The translations under genes were made by a program, and so were the position numbers. Below are positions 35,160-45,782 of a stretch of DNA of 64,000 nt, in pieces. A model generated the notes under the pieces. The model saw nothing but the letters and a program-made list of their open reading frames with translations, ran no database searches and had not been told where the DNA came from. Position 1 is the stretch's first letter, and each line of letters starts with the position of its first letter. Source of the stretch: Malaya genurostris (Eukaryota > Arthropoda > Insecta > Diptera > Culicidae); contig NC_080571.1 of the NCBI RefSeq assembly GCF_030247185.1, positions 67,556,172 to 67,620,171 of the forward strand. The letters run 5' to 3'.

Positions 35160-35499
35160 GGATTGCTTATTATATTACATATATTTACAAATTAATGGTA
35201 ACATTAGCTTAACGAATAGTGAATCAATTAAATTAAACTTAACTCTAAATATAAACTTATTATCTACATTTTGAACCATTGTTGGTGGTCGATCAAAATA
35301 ATCAATACTAAAAATATCAACCAGGGATAATGAACCTGATGACTACCCATGATTGCAAAATTAAGTAAAATTTTTCTTCAAACAACAAAATCTCTATAAT
35401 TTTCTATTTGTGATTTCTGCTTTTCTAGTTGTGATTTCTGAAAATATAAATCAATTAATCGAAAATTCTTACTTCAAACTTGAATTCTTTAAATACATT

Positions 35500-35750
35500 T
35501 CATTTCCACCAGGAAGTTATGAGATCGAAAATATTTTCGAAAGCCCAATCGATCCCTGTAGGCTCTAAACACTCCCGAAAGTCTTCGATTGATATTGTCA
35601 AGAGCTCGAACCAGCCAATATCACATTCTATTAAAAGTAAATGTAAATTTGTATATCGAATACTACACAAGTTTTGAAACTGTACTTACCTTTAAAAACT
35701 TCCAACAAAGAATGCGGAATGTTTAAGTCTGCCACTAACATGTCAGCCAT
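35500..35750 (-). CDS. Small two-exon gene, SAM-like 62-aa protein (novel)
   Basis: Not found as a single open frame; it appears only after splicing. Exon 1 is 35750-35690 (ATG GCT GAC..., 20 codons plus one base), with consensus donor G|GTAAGT. The intron is 62 bp. Acceptor TTTTAATAG; exon 2 is 35627-35500, ending TGG TGG AAA TGA. The product, 62 residues, starts MADMLVADLNIPHSLLEV and continues with FKECDIGWFELLTISIEDF. The alternation of hydrophobic positions (LL.VF..CDI....LLTISIEDFRECL...GI) resembles a short SAM-like helical domain found at the N-terminus of some transposon-associated insect proteins; that is inference. Minus-strand TATAAATA lies at 35866-35859, ~110 bp upstream, and a 9-codon upstream ORF begins at 35810. 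It sits inside the TIR element 34804-35953. It could be a truncated version of a longer protein. Confidence 0.6.
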
Positions 35751-35858
35751 TTTGTTGTTTGAAGTTTTCATACAGAAAATTCACTTAACTTCGGTCATGG
35801 AACTTACCATATGAAGATTATTTGAAAATCACATAGCTTGTACTGGGTTCCCAGATGT

Positions 35859-35866
35859 TATTTATA
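35859..35866 (-). promoter_or_regulatory. TATA box of the small minus-strand gene
   Basis: TATAAATA on the minus strand, inside the TIR element, ~110 bp before the ATG at 35750. Confidence 0.5.
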
Positions 35867-35953
35867 GGCAACACGTAGAATATCAAAAATAAATAAAGCA
35901 CCACATTTACGAGAATAATCCTATAAAACTAATGTGATTTCTTTTTTGAGTGT

Positions 35954-37697
35954 AGTCCTTTTTTGAAAATTTCGTGATGAATAAACTGTTACGTTGATAG
36001 AATTCTTCTGAAATATGTGTGTGCCATGCCGTTTCTGATGGTTACATACTAATGATATCTTAGATTTATTTACTATTTTGAGACTCAATGATAATAGTTT
36101 ATGCGCTCTTATTTTTATCGTGAATATGCGGGTGAAAAAGGAATTATGACTGAACACCTTGAGATTTATGCGGATTTGGCAAAAGTCGGCAAGATTTACA
36201 AACAAAATTCAATAATTCATCACCTGTTTGGTAGAAATCAGCATCGTTGCAAAAAAGAAATAGTGCTCGTGTTCCGAAAATTAGTTCTAAAAGCTTTCAT
36301 ATTTCCTCCATTCTATATTTATATGTGTACCAGTGAATGTTACGGTAGAACATTAAAATTATGATCATCTAATTTTCCCTAATGCTAATTACATTTAAAC
36401 AATGAAGGTTCCTGTTTCCCAGAAAAACGTGTCGAAAATGAACCTTAAAACCATAAAATTTAATATGAGTGATACTGTCATCCAATGAATACTCACACAC
36501 AAATATTTTAGTAGCTAAGAGAGACATCGATTATATCTGTCATAAATTAGTTACTAGGAATACATTTCAAACCGCAAAAATTTTTGGTTTCTTTGGTTTG
36601 GTATCGATCATCGGGGCTGGGTAATTAAGCTAAATTTTGAGTTGTTTCGTTTCACAGTACATTCATTCTGTGCCAGCCCGGTGGCAACAATAAGGCGCTC
36701 CAGCTAGTGCTATCGTAACCCACGATGTAAAATACCCTGGTGATCACGTTTTTCTATGTGTTAGTGCGGTTGTCATTTTATTTTGGAATAACAGAGAGAC
36801 ATGAAGAAGAAAAAACATAAACAAATGACGTTCCGGGAGTTGCTTTTACGAAAATATTTAGAGTTGGTTCTGTTTGCGAAAATATTGACAGTGAAACGCG
36901 GTGTTTTGTTCCGGGATGTTTCAATCGTTTTCATCACCTGCATTTGAAATGCCACCCACAGCACAATCACTCCATTATCCATAATAACTGAAATAGATAC
37001 CACAGTGCGATCCGCCAAATCCTTCCTCCAACTAAATGAACAGAATCGGATGTGTGTACAATTTTCTATATTTCGACGTTACCTTGCAAGCCCTTGAAGA
37101 AAAAATGTCCAGATTTTCAATTAGTGCCAAAGATTCGCCAGGCTGCGTGACAACTGGAGTAACTTAGAAGTGAAATCCAGATCTGAAATGGTCGTTTGTT
37201 TATGTTTACATGCTTGAATCCCGGCGCGCCATACTTATTTTCGTGAGAAAATTACCAACACAATCAAATCTATCTTACCACACCACCAGTGTATTTTACG
37301 TCGTGATCGTAACCTAAGACAAGACCTGACATCTGGGGGGGCTGCTTTTGTTCCAAAATGGACCAGTTTCTGATTGGCTGATTTTGATGTTGCTACCTGC
37401 ACATTGTGAAAAGAAAAAACTTTTGCAGGGTACGCGAGCAATGATGCCAAGTATAAAAAAAATTAGAAAACAAGTTTATTAAAATGTATAATTTTAGCTC
37501 ACCAATGAAAATGAAAATTTTCGGAGAATGTTTCACTTTTTTTCAATCTCATTGGTAATAAATGTTTATAGTGGCAGCACTGTGTAATTAAAATAGACAT
37601 CAAGCCGTTTTTCTTTTTAGTGAATTAAAGTGTAACCAAAAAAGATTTGTTAAATTAGTGTAAACTCGAAAGTGTGTTCAGTGTGTTTACGAGAAGA
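35954..37697. other. Intergenic with inverted repeats near a THAP fossil
   Basis: The frame at 36101-36364 has no recognised domain. 36711-36750 ('atcgtaacccacgatgtaaa') and 37276-37300 ('ccagtgtattttacgtcgtg') are partly inverted copies. 37305-37338 is inverted relative to 38076-38108 (shared core caagacctgaca). Confidence 0.45.
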
Positions 37698-37807
37698 ATG
37701 AACTGTTGTGTTCCACACTGTGGTCGCACGAAGCATTTCTATCCAAACCTGACTTCTTCCGGTTCCCAAAAGATCCGGTAATACGTCAACTGTGGAATCG
37801 ATTTTGA
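37698..37807 (+). pseudogene. THAP zinc-finger fossil, frameshifted
   Basis: ATG 37698 gives MNCCVPHCGRTKHFYPNL; a one-base frame change near 37755 then gives FFRFPKDPVIRQLWNRF and TGA at 37805. The C-X4-C opening, F-x-F-P block and R-x-L-W are the hallmarks of the THAP (C2CH) DNA-binding domain, here its first ~40 residues. THAP domains occur in P-element-type transposases and in host factors. The flanking inverted repeats favour a transposon origin. Nothing recognisable follows, so it is a fragment. Confidence 0.65.
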
Positions 37808-38394
37808 GTTCAATATGAGATATTTCGTGTTTTGTCATCAAAACTAAATTAATTGTTTTTAAGCATTAATATATAATAAAGAAATGCATTCACCAAAACA
37901 TTTTTCATGTTCATTTCAAATCAAAAACCTAAAGTTTAAAAATTTAAATGTAATATTTTGTTCCTATCATAGTTAATAAAAAAATTGTAATATGGCTACA
38001 CTGTAGCCGATACGTTGGTATTTATTCCACAGGGCGAAAATGACGAGAAGGATGATTCGGAAGGAAGAATAAGAAGCCAGTTGTCAGGTCTTGTGTTAGA
38101 TCGTAACCAACATCTCAGTCCTTCGGGGCCATCAAAGCTAGCAAGCCAGTGAGAGCAAAGTAAACAAAATGAAGTAAAATACAACACTTCATCGATTGTG
38201 AAAGTCAGTATTACAATTTGGCACCGCACGTTTCATAGCGATATCACATTTATAATCAAACATAAAAAATCAACTTTCACAGCTAAATATCACAGACATT
38301 TAGCAACAACGAACTCATATACTTCTTCGTTGTTTTCGTCTTTGCGGAAAAGATGATGGTCACAAAAACATGGCGGCCTAGCAGGGACTTGTTC
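37808..38394. other. Intergenic, right-hand inverted repeat of the THAP region
   Basis: 38076-38112 is inverted relative to 37305-37338 ('caggtcttgtgttagatcg' against 'cctaagacaagacctg'). No gene. Confidence 0.45.
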
Positions 38395-38480
38395 TATGCG
38401 CAAAACATGTCTGTCACCTCATCGTTGTACGCGTACAACGTTGTACAGAAATCATTGTACGGAAATCACATGTCTGTGAG
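38395..38480. repeat. ACATGTCTGTCA repeat block with an 18-bp palindrome
   Basis: Two copies of 'acatgtctgt' (38405-38414 and 38468-38477) flank CGTTGTACGCGTACAACG (38423-38440), a perfect palindrome, and further 'cattgtacggaaatcac' text. Related to 33727-33785. Confidence 0.6.
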
Positions 38481-38956
38481 CGGTATTAGACAACCGGCGT
38501 TAGTATTGGAATAACTTTCTGGTGAAAAACAAACTTGGTTTATTGGTTTCAAGTATAGCAATTAGTTGAATCTACTCAAGCAATGCTGTTGATTAGCGAT
38601 AATAATCAAACTATGTTTATGTATGAACGATCGTTGTGTTTCACAATTAGAGGCGTACGTGTGCGAGGATGAACAAAACAAACAAATTTTCACTTGTAAA
38701 ATCATTCATAATTTGTTTACATCATTTGTTCATGCGAAAAAGTTTCGTGAGAGAAAAATCATTTCCTTGCTCTGTTACTTTTGTAGTACTCAAGATTCTG
38801 TTTCAAACAATGAAAATTTTCAGTTCAGATTTTAGCATGTGATAAAATGTTATGTTGATAGGTTTCAAATGATTGTATTCGCCACGTACATTATGAAATT
38901 CCACTTGAGAGAGCGTACAGATGCATAAACTCAACCACGTATACGATATTATGATG
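38481..38956. other. Intergenic, nothing recognised
   Basis: No supported feature. Confidence 0.35.
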
Positions 38957-41665
38957 AAAAACCTGTTTTTATCCACCTAGTGGTGTAATGATGCTTTTCT
39001 CATATCAATCATACTATCATATATAATACTGTGGTACTCTTCAAAATAATTTTCTTTGATTCTTAAAAGAATAATCGAAATCAGTTTGTTATACCGTCTA
39101 CTGATAAAAACTATCAATTGGAGAAGATTTGAGGTCGATTTAGAAAATTTAGAAACGGTTTTTCACCCCTTTCAGTGCTGGTAAAAAATTTTTAACACAC
39201 TTTACCCTATATTTACGGATCCGGAAGTCGGATCCAGATGAAATTCAGGAATTGCGAATGGGATCACAGGACCTTTCATTGGAACCTAAGTTTGTGAAAA
39301 TCGGTCGCGCCATCTATAAAAAAAATTAGAACACATATTTTCATTTATTTGCACATTTTACCCCATAACTCTGGAACTGGAAGTCGGATCGAAATAATAT
39401 TCAGGAATTTTGTATGGGACTATAAGACCTTTCATTTGAACCTAGGATTGTGAAAATCGGTTCAGCCATCTCCAAAAAAAGTTAGTGCACTTATTTTCAC
39501 AATTTTTTGCACATTTTACCCCATAATTCCGGAACTGGAAGTCGGATCCAAATAATATTCAGGCATTTTGTATGGGACCATAAGATCTTTCATTTGAATC
39601 TAAGTTTGTAAAAATCGGTTCAGCCATCTCCGAGAAAAGTTAGTGTAAATAAACGTTACATACACACATACACACACACGCACACAAACACAGAGTTTTT
39701 GACTACTCGATGAACTGTGATTGCATAACCTTTTTATATGAGAAAGGCAAAAAGCTTTTTGCCGCCTTTTAATTTATTCCTCTAGCGTTCAAAATAACCT
39801 CAACCGAATCGAAACAAATTCCGGATCTCGATATTGGCTACACATCATCTTGTAAAATCCTAATATTCTACAAAATGATTAAAATTATATGAGTTCCCCA
39901 TAGTAGCCTGTGCAAAAATTCAATCGTCATCCTAAGAAAGGTTCAAATAATGAAACTTAGATGACGCGTTAGGGCAAAATAAATATACTTTGATTTTTTC
40001 AAATGAAAGTTTGGTTTGTTGAGATATATAAAATAAATATTGAACCAAAAGTTCAAACCGCTTTTAAAGAAAATAAATTACATTTGATTTCACTGTATTA
40101 AAACTTTTTTTGTCTTTCTCATATAGCAAGGATATGCAATCACTGTGAAACCCGACTTTCGAACGGAGGGCCGAGTGTCATATACCATTCGACTCAGTTC
40201 GTCGAGATCACAAAATGTGTGTGTGTGTCTATGTATGTTTGTATGTGACAAATAATGCCACTCAATTTTCTCAGAGATGGCCGATTTTCATTAAATTTCA
40301 TCCCGATTCGACTTCCGGTTCCGGAATTACAGGGTAATATGCACCAAAAAAAGGAAAAAAAATAGTCACACACGTTTTTCAGAGATGGCAGAATTGATTT
40401 TTACAAACCTAGATTCAAATGAAAGGTCTTATGGCTTCACACAATTTTTTTGAGTTTCATTTGAATTCGACTTCCGGTTCCGGAATTACATGGAAATGTG
40501 TGAAAAATTTATGAAAAAATGCGCACTCCATTTGCTCGGAAATTTCTCAACCGATTTTTTCAAACTAATCCAGATCCGACCTCCGGATCCGATATTACAG
40601 TACGATTAGTGAAAATTTCCAATTTCATGAGTATTTTTTCACAAGCGATGGCGAAATGAGGTGCACATGTTTATAAAACTTACTGCTAAATTCATCTAGT
40701 TGTCAGATCTTGTTAGTTAGATATAAAACTACTTTGGGACTACTAGTCCCCGGTTTCCGCTTCCGGAAGCACCGATAATGGCGAAGAAAAGCTACACAAA
40801 CAGAACTCACTTGGACTTCTCAGCAACGGTTAAACCGATTTTCACAAATCATGATTTAAATTAAATCTCTAATTGTCTTAAAAGATACTGAGCAATTTAA
40901 TCCAGGGCCGACTTCCGGTTCCGAAATTGTAGAACGATGAGTGTAAAAAACTTTCAAATCGTCATTCAAAATGATGGAACTGGTACGCGTTGGTACGTGC
41001 GGCTTTGCTCCGTTCGCAACGTGTTTTGTTCAGTTTCGTATAGCGTGCAGGGTTGCCACATTTCAATCTATATTTTTCAGGTGAAAGAAATGTAAATTAC
41101 TAATTCTTTTATTCAATTTGTACCTACTTGTTAGTATTATCACAAAATCATAATAACGATGTTTTACTACAAAAGTACATTCACTGCCTTTCTCATATAA
41201 AAAGCTTATTAGTTAGTCACTAAACGAACCGACTTCGGCTATACTGGTTCCATGTTCCCGGTTCCAGAAGTAGCGGAAATAGTGATCAAAATTTCTAAAA
41301 CGAGACTCACTCAATTTTTCCAGAGATGATTTGGACGCATTCTACAAACTTAGGCTCAAATTAAATTTGAATGGTCTCATGGATTGCTGTTTAATTTCAT
41401 CCGGGTCTGATGTCCGGTTCCAGATCTATAGGGCAAAGTGTGTTTAATCATTTAAGTTCGACGATGCAAAATAAAGAAAAAATATTATTAACTTGACATA
41501 ACTGTTTACAAATTGAAGAGGTTATGTTACTTCATACCCAAAGTTTATTTTATTCAAGATTGAAAAAAATTTTTTTTTGCCAAATCTTCTAGTGATCTTT
41601 TTGAAAATATGAGTATTATGAGAAAGGCATCATTACACCACTAGGTAAATTAAAAAAGGTTTTTA
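38957..41665. mobile_element. 2.7-kb element with ~45-bp TIRs and internal repeat arrays
   Basis: Left end (38965-39004): 'tttatccacctagtggtgta', then atgatgcttttctcatat. Right end (41619-41660) is its complement: 'atgagaaaggcatcattaca', then ccactaggtaaatta. The interior is made only of ~150-bp degenerate 'cttccggttccggaattac / gagatggctgaaccgatt' units, the left group (39180-39760) reading one way and the right group (40130-41600) the other. No ORF. The same end occurs at 49985-50040 and 54895-54955. A non-autonomous DNA transposon is the simplest reading. Confidence 0.7.
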
Positions 41666-43185
41666 TTATTGTGCATGCAGAAAAAAATCGGTAGCTACAT
41701 CTCTCTCGCCTGATTATGTTGCTCCAGCGAAGTTCACTGTGCACCAATGGTATGTAGACAGTCTTGCGATATATTAATCACTCATAATTGTACGAAAATA
41801 CACTCACTTGGACCGTTCAGTGTCAAGCCCATTGACTCCTGAGCATACATTATCAACTTAAGGTGCATACGGAAAGTGATATTCCATCGTTATGTGCTCT
41901 GATAGTGGAGGCAATACAATGGATTCATTTATGTGGTTCATAAACAAGACAACAAAACATGTATAAAGTAACATGGTTGTATCAGATTTAGTCTCTAGTG
42001 TCACGAAATAGTAACAGACACTGATGCCAGTATTTCGGTATTCTTTTTGCATCCTATCATGTATCAACTCTGTTGCTCTGCTTTACAATTGATAGACACA
42101 ACGTGAAAAAAAAACAAAAAAGAACTGTTAATTTTTATCTACACTGGAAGAAATATTCTCCTTTTTGAAAATACAGTAGATTATTCTACAGATAATTTCA
42201 AAATATATGAGGTTAGAGTTACGCACATTGAAAAGTATTTTATTATAATAGAGCAACAAATATTGATTTTTTCCAGATATATTCCAGATATTTTCAACAT
42301 GCCGCTTACATATACATCGAACCGTCCTGAAGATTAAACATATTGATTGAGCTTGTTCGCACTGCTAAGAGGAAAATATTCGATCGATTATTCCATCTAA
42401 TATTTATTAAAATTTTGATTTGGTTAATGATCAAGAGTAAACCACGTTAATTTGTGTTGGTAAACTCTGTATTACGTACATTTTATTTAGTAAGTATGTC
42501 AACATTTTAGTGTGCTTGAATACACATTTTAATTATCAGAATTATCGCTCTTATCTAAAAACTAAAAGATATAGAGTGGTTTTGTTTGTTTGAAAGTTGT
42601 TAAGAATGTCAGGGTATATATTACGAAAACCATGTTAGCTGGGAACTTGTCCACCAAACAATGCTAGTTGGTTCACAATTTGACGATAGAATATTTATTA
42701 TGTGATATCTGTTAGCCCTGATGATATGAATGTTCCGTTGTTCCAAATCAAATACTGTACTGTGAACAGTATCTGAAAATTTTCCAATTGGTGGCGCTAG
42801 TGTGCAATTCAAGGGTGGAAATTCATGTTGACTCATTCAGATGGTTTCTTTGAGGAGTTGTTCTAGGGTTGCAATTATTATTAAATGATTGACTAAACAA
42901 TTCGTATTGTATCTACAAGGTTGTCTTCAGTAACTGAAAATCATGATTGTTTACGAGAGTAATGTTATCGATAAGTTTTCCAATAAATTGATGGAGGATA
43001 GACAAATTGAAAACTGTTTTCCTAGAAGGCGCTAGTAAGCTGAGTATTAACATGAATAAGCTATCGACATCTGAAATCTGAAGATCTTGAGAGAGTGAAA
43101 TTCAAACTTTATATCAAAGTTTTGATTATTCGTATTGCTAGATATAATGATAAGTACATAAAACGTGTGATAAGTACATAATGCT
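41666..43185. other. Intergenic, nothing firmly recognised
   Basis: 'ggtggcgctagtg' at 42783 is matched in complement by 'cactagcgccacc' at 43490, and a similar 'aggcgctagta' is at 43027; this may mark an element around the RTE fragment. No gene. Confidence 0.35.
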
Positions 43186-43461
43186 TTCGTGACGTTAGAT
43201 GGATTGAAGCAGGGCGACGCGCTCTCAAATCTGTTGTTCAATATAGCGTTCAAAGGTGCCATGCAAAGATCCGGCGGGCGAAGAAACAGTACCACCATCA
43301 ATAAGTCTCACATGCTTCTTGGTTTTGCGGACGACATTGATATTATTGGTGTGGATTGTACAGCTGTGGAAGAGGCTTTTGTGCCCTTAAAGAAAGAAGC
43401 TGCGAGAATAGGGTTGACGATAAACTCTACCAAGACTAAGTACACGTTGGCTGGTAGATAA
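43186..43461 (+). pseudogene. RTE-type LINE fragment, reverse-transcriptase core
   Basis: One open frame of ~90 codons with consecutive RT blocks: LDGLKQGDALSNLLFNIAF (block B), SHMLLGFADDIDIIG (catalytic FADD, block C), then AARIGLTINSTKTKY (block D). Typical of RTE-clade LINEs. No frame on either side continues it, so the copy is truncated at both ends. The C-terminal piece at 7736-8209 belongs to the same type. Confidence 0.82.
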
Positions 43462-44018
43462 TCAATTTTCTTTGGCAAAATTGTTATCCCACTAGCGCCA
43501 CCGGGTGGGTGTGTTTCTAATTAATATGATTTTCATAATGTAGACCGCTACATTCCGAACATTTTTGTAGAAGACAAAGTCGCTATAAATCTTTTAGTTC
43601 TCGCACTAGAGCATAATTTTGATAATGAAATTTGTGCCATAGCAAGCACACTAATTCCATCTGATGTAGTGATTCCGAAATATACTTTTAACTCGTTAAT
43701 GAACTTTGAGTTTGAAGATTTTTTTTTTCCATAAATACGTTTATTTCATAGGCAATTTACATAAGTTTTTCATCGCCGTGGCATTTCGAATATCATATTA
43801 ATATTTTGGTATTCATTGATCTTATAACTGTTTCAAGTTTGTTTGTATCAGTTCATCACTTTTATTTAATATAAGATAGCTGGCTATAAGAGTTTGAAGA
43901 TGTTAAGATATTCGTGATATTTCATGTCCAAACTTTTTTTTCTCTATTGTAAACATATGAATTATTTCATGCTGGCTGAGCGGTTCTCAACTAATGGTCT
44001 GTCAAACTACACTAGAGA
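43462..44018. other. Intergenic, nothing recognised
   Basis: AT-rich; no supported feature. Confidence 0.35.
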
Positions 44019-45223
44019 CTGTCCCAGAAAGTATGGACGCAACCAAAAACCGCTGCCATTTCGCAATGGTTCAGAATCTGTCAATTTTTATGGCTGCGTC
44101 CTGTTGTTTACAATCTTCTCTAACCACTTGTGCAGTTGTTTATTGGTTTTCATTAGTTTGTTTCGAAATGCGTGGACTTTCAGCAGAACAACGTCGAAAA
44201 ACTGTGTACAAATGGTGCACAGAACGCGGACTGTCACTGAGAAAGATAGCAAAACTGGAAGGAGTAAGTGAAAAAGCCGTGCGAAATGCAATCAGGAAGT
44301 TCGGTGAGGATAACACCTTTGAGGATAAACCGAAAACGGGTCGAAAAAAAAGTCCTGCTAACCCTCAGTTGGATAAACGTATACTGAAGGCGTTTCAGTT
44401 CGGGATGTGGCCATAAAAGTGGGCACCTTGAAGTCAAATGTTCTTCGTGCTAAAGAACGTTTGAATCCTCGTACCTATAAGAAGCAGAAACAACCAAACG
44501 TAGTCCGAAACACGAAGCATCGATCAGGCCGAGGGTTAGAAAGCTGTACAATACGATTCTTGCTGGAAATTTGAACTGCATAATCATGAACGACGAAACC
44601 TATGTGAAACTCGATTACAAATCCCAGATCGGGACCACAATATTATACGGTGTGAGAAGGGTAAGTGTTAAACCAGTCCGAGACATCGATTGAAGTCGAA
44701 AAATTTGGTAAGAAAGCTATGGTCTGGCAAGCAATTTGTAGCTTCGGTAAGATTTCGAAACCCTTCATCACCACTGCTTCAATGAACAGCGAAATAAACA
44801 TCAAGGAATGTCTACAAAAACTCTCGAAATCAACGGTAGAATGGTACACTACCAAAAATGTCACTTTCGTCCCAAAAGACATGAATCCACCAAATTGCCC
44901 ACTACTTCGAGCAATTGAGGAATTTTGGGCATTAACAAGGCACATCTTAGGAAATATGTCTCGGCAGCCGAAACCATTCAACAGTTCGAAAAAGATTGGA
45001 AAAAAGTGTCAAAACTTGTCGCCAAGAAGTCTGTACGGAATTTAATGAGGAACGTTCGCAAGAAGGTGCACCAGCTAGTCTACAGCGGCTAAGTAGCAAA
45101 TGATGAGAATAATAATCTGTTGTTGTAGTCTAATATTATCAGTATACCGAATAGAATTTGAATATCTAATACTTGTGAATTATTTACAGTCAAATTAAAG
45201 TGCGTCCATACTTTCTGGGACAG
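44019..45223 (+). mobile_element. ITmD37E-like DNA transposon, 1205 bp
   Basis: Inverted termini CTGTCCCAGAAAGTATGGAC (44019-44038) and its complement (45204-45223), 20 bp perfect plus GC. TA follows the right end (45224-45225); on the left a TA lies 4 bases outside (44013-44014), so the exact end is slightly uncertain. It contains a broken transposase. Confidence 0.88.
44168..45092 (+). pseudogene. ITmD37E-like transposase pseudogene
   Basis: ATG 44168 starts MRGLSAEQRRKTVYKWCTER, a helix-turn-helix region, continuing through NAIRKFGEDNTF and KPKTGRKKSP up to a frameshift near 44410. Further frames carry IIMNDETYVKLDYKS (Asp1, about 44582), KAMVWQAICSFGKISKPFIT, then FVPKDMNPPNCPLLRAIEEF (Glu3 in AIEEFWALTR) and the end NVRKKVHQLVYSG at 45092. 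The block with Asp2 (normally FWPDLA..H) is deleted between IKECLQK and TVEWYTT. At least three frameshifts plus that deletion, so inactive. Confidence 0.85.
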
Positions 45224-45726
45224 TATTTAAATTGTTTATCTAAGTATCTACAAGTTTGCTCAAGATTGTATAGCTCTATCTGTCGATCGAAACGAGACAA
45301 CCCTTCACAGCCCCAATCAGTCGAAATCCCATATGCTCTGGGTCCCGTTTATCGCGGATTCGCTTTTCAAGTCCCCGGTGAACCGCGTGATACGAGACCC
45401 CTCTGTACATACCATGGATTGAAACTTTTGTTTTCCAGTGAATGTACTAACTTGTTGGCATCAATGCGATTATAGTCGTAAACATTTCGGTAGTGATCAA
45501 TTCAACAATTGACGTTGTAGTTTTTTTTGTCCATATGGGTGTGAATTTCATTAGGATTTTCCAGAACCGATTATCATTAACTTCTAGTAGAGTGGCAGCA
45601 ATTGATATAACCGATACCGTGCCAAGTGTGTTTGTGTTAATCTATTGATACTTGCCCATGACTATGGAAGATTGATATTTTTGGAAATCAGATTATTTAT
45701 GATCCCTGATAGCACCGGGTAGCAGG
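45224..45726. other. Intergenic upstream of protease 4
   Basis: No gene recognised; the frame 45200-45475 has no known domain. Confidence 0.35.
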
Positions 45727-45733
45727 TATAAAA
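45727..45733 (+). promoter_or_regulatory. TATA box of protease 4
   Basis: TATAAAA 56 bp before the ATG at 45783; 'tacagtt' at 45757-45763 is a likely initiator ~30 bp downstream. Confidence 0.82.
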
Positions 45734-45782
45734 GTGATGTCGAGTTGTGAAACCGATACAGTTTGTGTGTTTCGAAGTGAGA

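Larger units (their letters stand above)
34804..35953. mobile_element. Uncharacterised 1.15-kb element with TIRs, carrying a small gene
   Basis: The left end at 34804 (TACACTCAAAAAAGAAATCA, then C) matches the complement of the right end (35933-35953) exactly over 21 bases, and similarity extends weakly to about 35. The interior contains a minus-strand two-exon gene with its own TATA box and poly(A) signal. No clear target duplication. The superfamily is unknown to me. Confidence 0.65.

Noticed and set aside
36101..36364. 87-codon + strand frame
   Set aside because: No recognised domain, no promoter, AT-rich surroundings; could not be supported.
45747..45782. Upstream in-frame extension of protease 4
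   Set aside because: Precedes the probable transcription start set by the TATA box at 45727 and would bury the signal peptide.
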